Shown piece after piece: positions 28,713-37,609 of a stretch of 64,000 nt of DNA. A model generated the notes under the pieces. That model did not search any database and was not told the DNA's origin. It saw nothing but the letters and a program-made list of their open reading frames with translations. Within the stretch, counting starts at the first letter, position 1; each line of letters starts with the position of its first letter. A program made the translations under genes and the position numbers. Where the stretch lies: contig NZ_CP082294.1 of assembly GCF_019880205.1 (NCBI RefSeq), forward strand, positions 62,001 to 126,000, read 5' to 3'. This DNA is from Pantoea alfalfae. Lineage in GTDB: Bacteria; Pseudomonadota; Gammaproteobacteria; Enterobacterales; Enterobacteriaceae.

Positions 28713-29027
28713 ATGAAGAAAATATTATGGATGATCCTGGCCTTCATCACTTCAGGCTCGGCATATGCCCGGCAGGAAGTCACGGTCGCAGTGGCGAAAA
28801 CCCTGCGCGACGATCGTCAGGTTACGCTCACGGGAACGATCACTGGCAGGGCCGATGATGATCACTACTGGTTAAAAGACCCGACTGGCCGCATCCGTGT
28901 CGATATAGACGATGATGATGACGATGATCGCTATCTGATTGGTAAAAAGGTACGGGTCAGCGGTGAAGTTGACCGGGATGATGGCTACAGCGAAATCAAC
29001 GTAGATCGTGTTTATATTCTGAAATAA
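28713..29027 (+). CDS. YgiW/YdeI-family OB-fold stress protein
   Basis: A 104-residue periplasmic protein with a signal peptide ending SAYA and a BOF (bacterial OB-fold) domain: TVAVAKTLRDDRQVTLTGTI, DDHYWLKDPTGRIRVDID and GKKVRVSGEVDRD. An Asp-rich stretch of seven residues near position 70 is notable and may bind cations. Family members are induced by peroxide, acid or cationic peptide stress. It follows the autotransporter by 40 bases on the same strand and may share its transcript; a terminator follows. Confidence 0.85.
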   Translation: MKKILWMILAFITSGSAYARQEVTVAVAKTLRDDRQVTLTGTITGRADDDHYWLKDPTGRIRVDIDDDDDDDRYLIGKKVRVSGEVDRDDGYSEINVDRVYILK

Positions 29028-29040
29028 ACATCTGAAAAAA

Positions 29041-29065
29041 AAGCCAGTGGCAGCACTGGCTTTTT
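29041..29065 (+). terminator. Intrinsic terminator after the YgiW-like gene
   Basis: AAGCCAGTG-GCAG-CACTGGCTT followed by TTT, preceded by an A-run, 13 bases past the stop codon. Confidence 0.88.
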
Positions 29066-29574
29066 ACTTGTCTTAACTTATCAGAAGCTTCAGGTTCCTT
29101 ACCGTTTGTAAAAGTAATTAGTACAAACAGTGTACCCATGTACCGATAGCGCCTGAACGTCATTATTTCTCAAAACCATTGATTTCAAATGCTGGTTAGC
29201 CATCCGGCTGAGCATTCACGCGTTTGTCCGGAAGATTTCTGTGTACTTATGTGCGTTTCTTTGAGTGTCAGCGCTGACTAAGAAGGATAACGGCTTCCCA
29301 CGCCTGACTGAAACGCATCGGGAAGATGAAGTACGGGTGCAGCAACCACATCGTTACTGTAAATACAGATAACCTTCCCTGACATGAGTGCCGTTACCCT
29401 TTTAAAAGGGATGACCAGGGATTGATTTTTTCGCGGTTCTTTTTTCACATAAACCTCTCAACCCTTAACGACCAGAAGACAGCCTGTGAATGCCGTTATG
29501 CATCACAGAAAACCCGGACATCAGAATTAACGCTGTAATTTGCAGGATCACGGACATATGAGATGCATAAGGAG
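29066..29574. other. Intergenic region between the autotransporter unit and the LuxR-type gene
   Basis: About 500 bases. The only candidate is the 56-codon minus-strand frame at 29278-29448, listed separately. No clear operator was seen. Confidence 0.4.
29278..29448 (-). CDS. Possible 56-residue small protein
   Basis: GTG 29448 is preceded by GAGAGG at a 5-base spacing and opens a 56-codon frame beginning VKKEPRKNQSLVIPFKRV and containing SGKVICIYSNDVV and LHLPDAFQSG. No family recognised. The good ribosome-binding site is the main support; the frame may still be chance. Confidence 0.3.
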   Translation of the reverse strand: MKKEPRKNQSLVIPFKRVTALMSGKVICIYSNDVVAAPVLHLPDAFQSGVGSRYPS

Positions 29575-30210
29575 TTAAAATTTTGCAGACTCAATAACCC
29601 CCTTATAAAGCTCAAGCAGCGTCAGATCATTGATGAAGGCGTTAAAGGCCATATCACCACTTAGCGAAAACTTCTTCATGACATTGTATTTATGTGCATA
29701 AATTGTTTTAGCGGAGAGATTCAGCCGTTTAGCTGTCTGCCCTACGCTATACCCTTTCTTAAGAAAACTTAGCACCTGCAGCTGGACTACTGTAATACGC
29801 GCGAAATCGCAATGTGAGCAATCCGTGGGTACAAATCCTCTGGCGCTCCCCTGATTTCCCAGCCAGAACCGGATGATTTTATCAGCAATATCGCGAACAG
29901 AATCCCTGCGCGAAATGATAATCAAAGAACGATAGCAGAGAGGCAAATGCTCAGGAGTGATGTCTTCAATATCGTCAACAAAGACCATTAAAATGCTACC
30001 GGGCTTCCGATCCCGGTAGGCAGGCTGACACATATAAAGGCGCCACTGTGCAACACTAATCAGTATAAAGTCCGCCTGACATAAATTTTTCGCGTCATAG
30101 GCGGGTAAGAATTCTACTGACGTATCTGATAACAGTGCCTCCTCAATAATTTTGGAGATGCCCAGCCGAAAGAAGTAGTTCTCATTTGTACAAACGACTT
30201 TAAAATGCAT
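29575..30210 (-). CDS. LuxR-type regulator with degenerate receiver domain
   Basis: About 211 residues. The C-terminal GerE/LuxR helix-turn-helix is ITVVQLQVLSFLKKGYSVGQTAKRLNLSAKTIYAHKYNVMKKF. The N-terminal part has the size of a receiver domain, but the expected phosphoacceptor region reads ADFILISVAQW with no Asp, so it is probably phosphorylation-independent. Start is either ATG 30210 (AAGGGA upstream) or ATG 30225. It heads away from the fimbrial/peptide locus and resembles the RcsB-like regulators common near fimbrial genes. Confidence 0.75.
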   Translation of the reverse strand: MHFKVVCTNENYFFRLGISKIIEEALLSDTSVEFLPAYDAKNLCQADFILISVAQWRLYMCQPAYRDRKPGSILMVFVDDIEDITPEHLPLCYRSLIIISRRDSVRDIADKIIRFWLGNQGSARGFVPTDCSHCDFARITVVQLQVLSFLKKGYSVGQTAKRLNLSAKTIYAHKYNVMKKFSLSGDMAFNAFINDLTLLELYKGVIESAKF

Positions 30211-30246
30211 TTTTCCCTTAAGCATCCCAAAAGTTAAATAAAAAAA

Positions 30247-30837
30247 TCAGGTAAACTTGCCATTAACCAGGGTCAGTTCACCTTTCTCTTTTAATTCTTT
30301 CAAAACCCTGCAAATGGAGCTTTTTGAAAGATGAGAACTGTTTTCAATCAGGTAAAGTGCCGAAAAGCGCTTCTTAAGATGCGGTGGCAATTTTTCCCAG
30401 CGACCAATTAAAGAAATCACTTCATCATATGAGTTATTCTTGGGTAGCTGAATGTAGTTCATCAGGTCTGAGTACTGGCCCGAAAGAATGGACATGGCAT
30501 CGTTAAAGAGGTCTTTCTCAAATACCAGTCGCCAGAACACATCGTAATCAATGAAACTGACCTTCCCATAATCGATTCTTTCCAGATAGACAGGAGGTTC
30601 ATCGAGTGCCGGTGTGACACCGACAACAAAGGGAGCAGACAGAATATTTAAGACCTTATTTTCACTCTTTAATTTCAGTAAGAAGTCACCATCAAGAATG
30701 AACATTACACGGCGTACATTATCTTTAGTGAGATGATAACGACGCTTACCGCGTGAAATCTCATCTGGATTAGCAACCTGGGTGTACCCGGCCAGCGCAT
30801 CGATGATCCGCTCATGATTCTCAGTCACTCTATACAT
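30247..30837 (-). CDS. IprA/YaiV-like winged-helix regulator (Crp-like fold)
   Basis: A 196-residue protein with an N-terminal cyclic-nucleotide-binding-like half (RRVMFILDGDFLLKLKSENKVLNILSAPFVVG) lacking obvious cAMP-binding residues, and a C-terminal helix-turn-helix (RFSALYLIENSSHLSKSSICRVLKELKEKGEL). This layout fits the IprA/YaiV group, one member of which represses peroxide resistance. It lies 36 bases upstream of the LuxR-type gene on the same strand, so the two are likely one operon. Its long AT-rich upstream region faces the peptide genes. Confidence 0.7.
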   Translation of the reverse strand: MYRVTENHERIIDALAGYTQVANPDEISRGKRRYHLTKDNVRRVMFILDGDFLLKLKSENKVLNILSAPFVVGVTPALDEPPVYLERIDYGKVSFIDYDVFWRLVFEKDLFNDAMSILSGQYSDLMNYIQLPKNNSYDEVISLIGRWEKLPPHLKKRFSALYLIENSSHLSKSSICRVLKELKEKGELTLVNGKFT

Positions 30838-31838
30838 AATAATTAACTCAATCTAACTAACACGAAGTTAGTGATTAGTAGAAAAATTAGTAAAAATCCG
30901 TTTGTTATAGTCTCTTTTTTTCGCCTGGTGTATTTCTGATCTCTGGCCTTCCCCCGGATATAAACCATAGAAGAGGTCGTTATTGGTTTCACTATAGTAA
31001 AACCATTGCGATAAAATTCAACACCACAAACATGCAAAAAGGAAGAGCATTAAGCCAGCGAATGGCATAACAACCAGATATTTCACCGCTTTAAAGTCAT
31101 TTAATCAGTAATTCAAACTAACAAGTAGAGACTTACTGATAGGGTTATAACTTTTTTCTTAAAAAAGGAATCAATCATAACCATATGGAAATTAATGTTA
31201 TAAAAACACCGTATTAAAAAAACAAGTCCGCAGTGGCATTTTAAAAACCTGTAATAATCTTCACATGGTTACTCATAATAGAATCATTGTTAATTCCTCC
31301 GTGAAAATAAAAAAAACCAACACAGCACCTGATGGCATAAATTAAACCATAGCATTCCCATAACAGACATTTAAATCGATAAATTATTAATATATAGATT
31401 TAAATTCTATTTTTTTATATTTTTTAAGCGTTATACTCCATTAATGGATAAGGCTCTAAGCGCCAGGATTTTACCTTACGCTTCATATGAATCTCACTTA
31501 CTCAGAATCAGGCTGTTTTAAGAAACCCCTATAGATTATTCTCAAAGCCTTTACATCGCAGAATGTGTACCATTCTCACCGCCTGAAATTGATAGTGCCG
31601 CCTCAACGCAAGACACCTCAACAAATATGAAGAGAAATAACTTATCCATAATATGAACAACCTCACCCCACCCGTCCAAATTATAATTAATGTAAAAAAA
31701 ATGTAATGAATTCAAACTTTATATAGCCAGTGAAAACCGCACCAAAAATCAATTATGGATATTTTACTATTTTATTTTTTATGGCCTCCGAATCTAATAA
31801 CGCCGTTCGCTTGAAGCGGCATTTTAAAAAATTCATTA
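30838..31838. other. 1-kb AT-rich regulatory region upstream of the peptide genes
   Basis: No convincing gene in about 1 kb of strongly A/T-rich DNA between divergent transcription units. A 64-codon minus-strand frame (30843-31037) with a hydrophobic C-terminus lacks a ribosome-binding site. A hairpin GCCG-TTC-GCTT-GAA-(G)-CGGC followed by ATTTT lies at 31802-31825, about 60 bases before the first peptide gene, and could be a terminator or attenuator. H-NS-type silencing is plausible. Confidence 0.45.
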
Positions 31839-31870
31839 CTGAATAACTGAATAACTGAATAATTGATTAA
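31839..31870 (+). repeat. Octamer tandem repeat in the leader of the first peptide gene
   Basis: CTGAATAA is repeated exactly three times (31839-31862) and followed by the degenerate copy TTGATTAA (31863-31870). The array ends just before the GGAGAT ribosome-binding site and 14 bases before the start codon at 31885. Confidence 0.85.
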
Positions 31871-31884
31871 TCGTGGAGATATAA

Positions 31885-32202
31885 ATGAGAGAGTTAACAT
31901 CTGTTGAAATGCAGACCGTTTCAGGCGCAGGTTTTTTTGATTTCATCGGTTCAGTCGTTGTAGGTGCAGCTGCAGGTATTACTGCTTTCGGTCTCAAATG
32001 GGCCATGAGTGGCGGTAGTGCGGGCGGCTTATTGGGCGTTGGCTTAGTTTCAGGAGCTGGCGGCCTGGTTATCGGTGCCGTTGTAGGTCTGGTTGATGGC
32101 GCACTTTATGGTGCAATGAATGGCTGGGAAACAACTGCAGGCTGGTTCAATAACATCGTGGAAAACCAGTTTGACCTGGGCACGCCAGTAATTACTGCAT
32201 AA
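31885..32202 (+). CDS. Double-glycine leader peptide precursor, class II microcin-like (peptide A)
   Basis: A 105-residue precursor. The leader MRELTSVEMQTVSGA (15 residues) matches the MREL/MRTL...V-S-G-G/A pattern of ColV-type microcin leaders, with processing expected after Gly14-Ala15. The 90-residue mature part is very hydrophobic and glycine-rich, with GxxxG-like spacing between residues 22 and 78 (GSVVVGAAAGITAFG, GLLGVGLVSGAGGLVIGAVVG), and ends in a polar Trp-containing tail. GGAGAT precedes the ATG. It is followed 9 bases later by a second leader peptide gene. The C39 exporter at 40937 is the obvious processing and export partner. No siderophore-linking serine-rich C-terminus is seen. 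Confidence 0.8.
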   Translation: MRELTSVEMQTVSGAGFFDFIGSVVVGAAAGITAFGLKWAMSGGSAGGLLGVGLVSGAGGLVIGAVVGLVDGALYGAMNGWETTAGWFNNIVENQFDLGTPVITA

Positions 32203-32211
32203 GGAAAAATC

Positions 32212-32433
32212 ATGCGTGAATTGAAAACTAATGAAATTGAAGGCGTCAGTGGCGGCTCACTAACTTCCGTAATTTTAGATTTCTTCAAACAGTTTGGTGG
32301 AAGCTCCAAAGAAAAAACTGAGTGGGTACGTCCGGAATCAATACCAGAAGCTAACCCGGTTAGCGGTACTGCTTTTGGCATGGGTATTGTCGGTGTTGCT
32401 GCGGCCGTAGTTTTCGGCCTGCTGATGTTCTGA
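32212..32433 (+). CDS. Double-glycine leader peptide precursor, class II microcin-like (peptide B)
   Basis: A 73-residue precursor with leader MRELKTNEIEGVSGG (15 residues), aligning position for position with that of peptide A. The 58-residue mature part begins SLTSVILDFFKQFGG, has a charged, Pro-containing middle (SSKEKTEWVRPESIPEANP) and ends with one hydrophobic helix (GMGIVGVAAAVVFGLLMF). AAGGAAAAATC precedes the ATG. It may be the partner of peptide A in a two-component bacteriocin; an immunity role is less likely because it carries an export leader. Confidence 0.8.
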   Translation: MRELKTNEIEGVSGGSLTSVILDFFKQFGGSSKEKTEWVRPESIPEANPVSGTAFGMGIVGVAAAVVFGLLMF

Positions 32434-32537
32434 TTTATCAGGAAGGCAATAGACTTCCGGAAAGGAATGGGCGCTTGTCATAAAACTCAATCGCTCATAA
32501 TTAAATGTTGTTCACTATTTTCTACAAAGGAAAGTAT

Positions 32538-33068
32538 ATGAAAAAGGTATCTATGGTTGCTATGGGTCTGCTGCTGACAGCGGCGCAGGTTAATGCAGCA
32601 GAAGCTTCAGATGGCACCCTTAACTTCACCGGTACCATTGCATCTCAGACCTGTACCGTAAGTGTTAACGGCGGAAGCAGTACTGCCACAGTTACCCTGC
32701 CGAAAGTAGCAGCCGGTGTATTAAATGCGGCAGGTGCCGTTGCGGGCAACACTCGCTTTACTCTGGCGCTGAGCGACTGCTCTGCAAAGACTGGCGATGT
32801 CTACGCTTACTTTGAGCAGGGCGCTGGTGTGAACGCCAACGGTCGCCTGACTAACACGGGTACTGCTACAGGTGTTGATCTGCAACTGCTGGACAGCGCC
32901 AACAAAGTCATCAATGCAGGCAGCACTGAACAGTCTACCTCTCCTGCAACTGTCGCTCTGACAGCAGGGGCTGGCACCCTGTCTTACTCAGCTCAGTACT
33001 ATGCAACTGCTGCTGCTGAAGCGGGTAGCGTTGCATCAACAGTAAACTATTCAATCAATTACCTGTAA
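32538..33068 (+). CDS. Type 1-like major fimbrial subunit
   Basis: A 176-residue FimA-like pilin with signal peptide ending VNA-AEASDG, the Cys pair in ASQTCTV and LSDCSA, and a C-terminal strand VNYSINYL of the kind recognised by chaperones. ATG 32538 is preceded by AAAGGAAAG. It starts 104 bases after the second peptide gene on the same strand. Confidence 0.88.
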   Translation: MKKVSMVAMGLLLTAAQVNAAEASDGTLNFTGTIASQTCTVSVNGGSSTATVTLPKVAAGVLNAAGAVAGNTRFTLALSDCSAKTGDVYAYFEQGAGVNANGRLTNTGTATGVDLQLLDSANKVINAGSTEQSTSPATVALTAGAGTLSYSAQYYATAAAEAGSVASTVNYSINYL

Positions 33069-33076
33069 TTGATTAT

Positions 33077-33097
33077 GGTGAGGGCAATGCCCTCACC
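33077..33097 (+). terminator. Hairpin between pilin and chaperone genes
   Basis: GGTGAGGGCA-A-TGCCCTCACC is a perfect inverted repeat, 8 bases past the pilin stop. There is no strong T-run. In fimbrial operons such structures usually stabilise or partly terminate the pilin message, allowing high pilin expression. Confidence 0.65.
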
Positions 33098-33129
33098 ACT
33101 CTTCCCCTCTCATCACTTCAGTTAATATC

Positions 33130-33867
33130 ATGAAAAAAAAAAGTTTTAAATTTTTAATCTCCTGCTTGCTCACTTGCGCAATGACTTCGTCTGCCTTTGC
33201 CAGTGTGACCATTATTGGTACCCGGGTAATCTACCCTGCCTCCGAAAAAGAGGTTACCGTTCGTCTGGATAACCGCGGCGATCATCCCGCACTTGTTCAG
33301 GCATGGGTTGATAACGGAAACCCTGACGAAGCAGTAGATAAGATAAATGTTCCTTTCGTTTTATTACCTCCGGTTTTCCGTATGGAAGCGAATAAAGGGC
33401 AAACGTTACGTATTGTTTTTACGGGCGCCAATTTGCCAACCGATAAAGAATCTATCTTCTGGCTTAATGTCCTTGATATACCTCCTCGAGATAAAAGCCT
33501 GGCTAACCAGAACCAGTTGCAAATGGCGATCCGGAGTCGCATCAAGATTTTTTATCGTCCAGTTCAGTTTGATACAGCGCAGGCCAATAAAGCTGCGTCA
33601 GGGCTGGTATGGCGCCACGGTCAAAAGCCTAATTTTCTTTCCGCAACTAACAACTCACCTTTCTACGTTAACGTCTCACAGATTAATGCAGAAGATAACT
33701 CAGGTCATAAATTAGCCAGTGAAAAAGGGGAAATGCTGGCACCAGGCGAAACAAAAGAATTCCCGCTGAAAGGCATGAGCACAAGTCAAATAAAAACAAC
33801 ATTTAATTATCAGTATCTGGACGACTTTGGTGCAGCACGTAAGGTTGAAAGCAAAATAAACGAGTAG
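33130..33867 (+). CDS. Periplasmic fimbrial chaperone (PapD/FimC type)
   Basis: A 245-residue chaperone with a signal peptide ending SAFA and SVTIIGTRVIYPASEKEVTVRLDN at the mature N-terminus. The conserved pilin-binding region contains TRVIYP and later RIKIFYRP with the invariant Arg/Lys. Domain 1 motif FWLNVLDIPP is diagnostic. The gene starts with a run of ten A directly after the start ATG. Confidence 0.9.
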   Translation: MKKKSFKFLISCLLTCAMTSSAFASVTIIGTRVIYPASEKEVTVRLDNRGDHPALVQAWVDNGNPDEAVDKINVPFVLLPPVFRMEANKGQTLRIVFTGANLPTDKESIFWLNVLDIPPRDKSLANQNQLQMAIRSRIKIFYRPVQFDTAQANKAASGLVWRHGQKPNFLSATNNSPFYVNVSQINAEDNSGHKLASEKGEMLAPGETKEFPLKGMSTSQIKTTFNYQYLDDFGAARKVESKINE

Positions 33868-33893
33868 CTTTTGGTAATTATCCAGGGGAAATT

Positions 33894-36479
33894 ATGATGG
33901 CAAGGACGGTATTTTTTAATAAATCAACTGGCAAAATTTGTTATCGCTCTTTTTTGGCGCTGTTTCTGACCGCAGCAACTCAGTCAGCGTTTGCTGAAAC
34001 TGCTTATGATTTCGATGAATCATTTGTAAAAAATTTAGCTGGCGTAAAAGTAGATGTTTCCCGCTACGCAACAGGTAACCCCATTGATCCCGGCGTCTAC
34101 ACGCTGGATATCTTTTTAAATGGCCGTCAGATTAGTCGGGAGAATGTTCAGGTTGTACGTGAGGGAGCAGGTACTAAGGCCTGTCTTTCCTATGATCTGG
34201 TAAAAAGCCTTTCCATTAAAGATACGGTATTCAGCTCTGAGCAAGCTGAAGAGTTACGTTCAGGTAAGCAATGTATAGCACTGGAAGATGTGGTTAAGGA
34301 GAGTCATGCCGCAATCAACTCCGCTGATATGCAGATGGACATCTCAATTCCACAGATTTATCTGCTGCGCTCAGCACGTGGCTATGTCGCTCCAGAATTC
34401 TGGGATAAGGGTGAAACGGCGTTAACACTTAACTATGATACCAACTATTACCGCTCTGTTAACGACGGACGTGAATATGACTCTTTTTATGGCAGAGCGC
34501 TGGCAGGTTTTAACCTTGGCGGTTGGATGTTTCGTCATGATGGCTCATTAAGCTGGCGACGCCAGCAAGGTAAGGAGTCTCATCATTATAATGCCATCAA
34601 CACCTATGTTCAGCGTGATATCCCGCAACTGAAATCACGCTTACTGTTAGGTGAAGGTAATACGAGTGGCGAGCTCTTTGATACCCTCTCATTCCGCGGT
34701 GCACAGATATCGACTGTCGATCAAATGTGGCCTGATTCACAACGTGGTTACGCACCAGAAATTCGTGGCGTTGCGCGTACTAATGCTCAGGTAACTGTAT
34801 CGCAAAACGGCAGTAAAATTTATGAGACAACCGTTTCGCCAGGCCCCTTTAACATCTCCGACCTCTACCCTACCGGCTACGGTGGCGACTTAGATGTCAC
34901 TGTCAAAGAAGCTGACGGCAGCGAAACGCGTTTTTCAGTACCTTATGCAGCTATGACAAGACTGAAGCGCCCGGGTATGACGTTCTACTCTGTAACGGGA
35001 GGTGTGTCGCGTAAAGACAACATGGCTTATACGCCTTCTGTTTATCAGGGCACCCTTCAGCATGGCTTTACCAATAGCCTGACCGGTTATACCGGTATTC
35101 TGGGATCAGATAACTATATCTCAGCGCTGTTAGGCGGTGCATTTGGGCTACCGATCGGTGCTATCTCTCTTGATATCACCGGTGCTCAGACAAAATATGG
35201 CGATGAGAAAAAACAGGGTGTGAGCTATCGTGCAACCTACAGTAAAAAAGTTTCTCAGACTGACACCAACTTTACCCTCGCAGCGTATAGATTTTCGTCA
35301 TCAGGCTATTACAGCTATGACAATGCCCTGCAAATTAATAACTATTATAAAAAGAATAAAACTAACGGAGCACAATATCTCTCCCGGCCTAAACAACGCT
35401 TTTCACTGACTGCCAGCCAAAATTTTGGAGAGTCATATGGGAATATCTATCTTACTGGTTTCGTTCAAAATTACTGGAACAGTACCGGTACAAACACCCA
35501 ATTTCAGTTAGGCTATAATAATAGAATTGGTCGCGTGTCCTATACATTATCAGCAAACCGATTATTATATTCAACCGGTGGGCATGACACGCAACTCTCA
35601 CTCGACTTCTCTATACCACTTGGTAGTGAAAGTAAAAATTATGTAACCGGAAGCGCCACACATAATAAAGATGGTGTAACTGCGCAAACTGCAGTTAATG
35701 GCGTACTAGGGGAGAATGATCAATATAGCTATAACGTAGGTGCTGCACGCGATATCGATAATAAAAAATCAGGTTCGATCGGTGGTCAATATCGTTCACC
35801 TTACAGCATGCTGACAGCGTCATATACCAAGGGAGAGGACTATTATTCAGCCTCAGCAGGTGCCAGCGGAACTGTGGTTGCCTTGCCTGATAGCATTAAC
35901 TTTAGTGCCTATCAGTCAACTACGTATGCTGTAGTCAGTGCCGCTGATGCGGAAGGTGCTCGGGTGCTTGGTTATCCAAATATAGTGTTAAACGGAAGCG
36001 GCAGAGCAATAGTACCTAATCTTAACCCGTACAGGATAAATGAACTGGCGATTGATCCGAAAGGTATTCCGCTTGATGTTGAGCTGGAGTCAACTCAACA
36101 GCGAGTTATTCCTGTTGAAGGTGCTGTAGTCAGACTGGACTACAAAACCACTAAGGGAAAACCACTTTTAATAAGGGCAAATCAGCCTAATGGCAATGCC
36201 TTACCTTTTGGTGCATCAGTTAATGATGAAAATGGCAATCTGGTAACTACTGTTTCACAGGGTGGTCAGATTTACGTCAGGCTGAATAAAGATGTCAGCC
36301 GTCTGCATGTTTCATGGGGAAAAACGGCAAATGACAATTGCCTGGTTAACCTTGAATCCGGTGCCGTTCAGTCCAGTGAGAATCAGACACTGGCGAGACT
36401 GACGACAACCTGCAGTAACGATCAAATGCAGCCGGTACGGTACGCTGCTAATACTGACAATAAAGATACACAGGGTTAA
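33894..36479 (+). CDS. Fimbrial outer membrane usher (FimD/PapC type)
   Basis: An 861-residue usher. After the signal peptide, the N-terminal domain reads YDFDESFVKNLAGVKVDVSRYATGNPIDPGVYTLDIFLNG. The barrel has RGYAPEIRGVARTNAQVTVSQNGSKIYETTVSPGPFNISDLYPTGYGGDLDVTV (in segments), and C-terminal plug-type domains end near residue 861. It exports and assembles the fimbrial subunits. Length is normal for the family. AGGGGAAATT precedes the ATG. Confidence 0.93.
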   Translation: MMARTVFFNKSTGKICYRSFLALFLTAATQSAFAETAYDFDESFVKNLAGVKVDVSRYATGNPIDPGVYTLDIFLNGRQISRENVQVVREGAGTKACLSYDLVKSLSIKDTVFSSEQAEELRSGKQCIALEDVVKESHAAINSADMQMDISIPQIYLLRSARGYVAPEFWDKGETALTLNYDTNYYRSVNDGREYDSFYGRALAGFNLGGWMFRHDGSLSWRRQQGKESHHYNAINTYVQRDIPQLKSRLLLGEGNTSGELFDTLSFRGAQISTVDQMWPDSQRGYAPEIRGVARTNAQVTVSQNGSKIYETTVSPGPFNISDLYPTGYGGDLDVTVKEADGSETRFSVPYAAMTRLKRPGMTFYSVTGGVSRKDNMAYTPSVYQGTLQHGFTNSLTGYTGILGSDNYISALLGGAFGLPIGAISLDITGAQTKYGDEKKQGVSYRATYSKKVSQTDTNFTLAAYRFSSSGYYSYDNALQINNYYKKNKTNGAQYLSRPKQRFSLTASQNFGESYGNIYLTGFVQNYWNSTGTNTQFQLGYNNRIGRVSYTLSANRLLYSTGGHDTQLSLDFSIPLGSESKNYVTGSATHNKDGVTAQTAVNGVLGENDQYSYNVGAARDIDNKKSGSIGGQYRSPYSMLTASYTKGEDYYSASAGASGTVVALPDSINFSAYQSTTYAVVSAADAEGARVLGYPNIVLNGSGRAIVPNLNPYRINELAIDPKGIPLDVELESTQQRVIPVEGAVVRLDYKTTKGKPLLIRANQPNGNALPFGASVNDENGNLVTTVSQGGQIYVRLNKDVSRLHVSWGKTANDNCLVNLESGAVQSSENQTLARLTTTCSNDQMQPVRYAANTDNKDTQG

Positions 36480-36491
36480 TGAGGTAACATC

Positions 36492-37553
36492 ATGTTTTTA
36501 ATTTCAGGAAAGAAAATAATTCGCCTCATTGGCTCAGTTTCATTAATGTTAAGTTTGATGCTGATGGCTACTTTTAATGTTAATGCAGCGGGCACATCAA
36601 CGGATGTCACACTGACGTGTAAAATGACCAAATCCCTTTCGGTGGTCGACGTTATGTCATTAGGCATTAATATTTCAGCAGCTGTACCGGTGGGTACGAT
36701 CGTTTACAGCGGCACGGCAACGGCTAACTTCAAATGTGCGCTGGACAATTTGCAGCAGTTCGTAGATGGATTATCCGGTGAAGTCTATTTTAAGCGCAAA
36801 GCGATTGACGCGGATGCACTGGGCTATGGATTGACATTATATACCGGCTATGGCGGTGACATGGGTACCGAGGTGGCAAACATTCCAACCGGGATAATGA
36901 TCAGTACTTATGCTTTAACCAGCGGTGGGACCGTGGGCGCCTATACGGATGTTTCTCTGGACGTGCCTTATCAGATCGTTAAGACATCTAATTCTATGAC
37001 ACCATCAAAGTCACTCAAAAACTATGTAAACCCCTTTGATGTCGGTTCGTTAGTATCTGGAAGAGATGAGACATTCCAGTTTACCAATATTAAAACAGGT
37101 ATCACAGTTAAAGATCAGACTTGCTCAGTCGCCGGTGATACCAATCTGCCTGTACCATTAGGTAGTTACACGACAAACCCCAGTAGCGGTTTAGGATCAG
37201 GAATCGGCCAGACTAGCGCTACAACCGCGTTTAATATTCAGCTTAACTGTGAAGCACTTCTTTCGGGTTCGTTTGATGTGATGATGCAGTTGGATGGTGA
37301 CGCGTCTGGCGGATTATCCGATTTGGGTGTGGTAGCACTTAATTCGACCTCAACAGCGAGTGGTGTCGGTGTACAAATCCTTAATGAAAATCAGCAGCCG
37401 ATTGCACTTGCTACTCCATTTAACATTGCGACTTATCCGCTCTCATCTGCATTAATCACGGTGCCACTCTATGCACGTTATTATCAGACGGCTGCGAAAA
37501 TAAATCCTGGCACGGCCAATGCAGTAGCAACGTATACGCTTAGTTACCAGTAA
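36492..37553 (+). CDS. Fimbrial tip adhesin / minor subunit
   Basis: A 353-residue two-domain fimbrial protein. A signal peptide ending NVNA precedes an N-terminal putative lectin domain with Cys at LTCKM and FKCAL, and a C-terminal pilin domain with Cys at DQTCSV and QLNCEA ending ATYTLSYQ. The layout is that of FimH-like tip adhesins; the receptor cannot be inferred. It is separated from the usher stop by 12 bases. Confidence 0.8.
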   Translation: MFLISGKKIIRLIGSVSLMLSLMLMATFNVNAAGTSTDVTLTCKMTKSLSVVDVMSLGINISAAVPVGTIVYSGTATANFKCALDNLQQFVDGLSGEVYFKRKAIDADALGYGLTLYTGYGGDMGTEVANIPTGIMISTYALTSGGTVGAYTDVSLDVPYQIVKTSNSMTPSKSLKNYVNPFDVGSLVSGRDETFQFTNIKTGITVKDQTCSVAGDTNLPVPLGSYTTNPSSGLGSGIGQTSATTAFNIQLNCEALLSGSFDVMMQLDGDASGGLSDLGVVALNSTSTASGVGVQILNENQQPIALATPFNIATYPLSSALITVPLYARYYQTAAKINPGTANAVATYTLSYQ

Positions 37554-37559
37554 TCAGCA

Positions 37560-37580
37560 GGGCTCTGCGGAGCCCTTCTT
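37560..37580 (+). terminator. Terminator-like hairpin after the fimbrial operon
   Basis: GGGCTC-TGCG-GAGCCC followed by TTCTTCAT, 6 bases past the adhesin stop codon. Likely limits read-through from the fimbrial genes into the downstream regulator and secretion genes. Confidence 0.7.
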
Positions 37581-37609
37581 CATATTTTATCTACAGAAAA
37601 GGATTATCT

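Noticed and set aside
30843..31037. 64-codon minus-strand frame with hydrophobic tail
   Set aside because: AT-rich DNA easily gives hydrophobic frames; no ribosome-binding site.
32212..32433. Peptide B as an immunity protein
   Set aside because: It carries the same export leader as peptide A, which immunity proteins do not have; kept as a second exported peptide.
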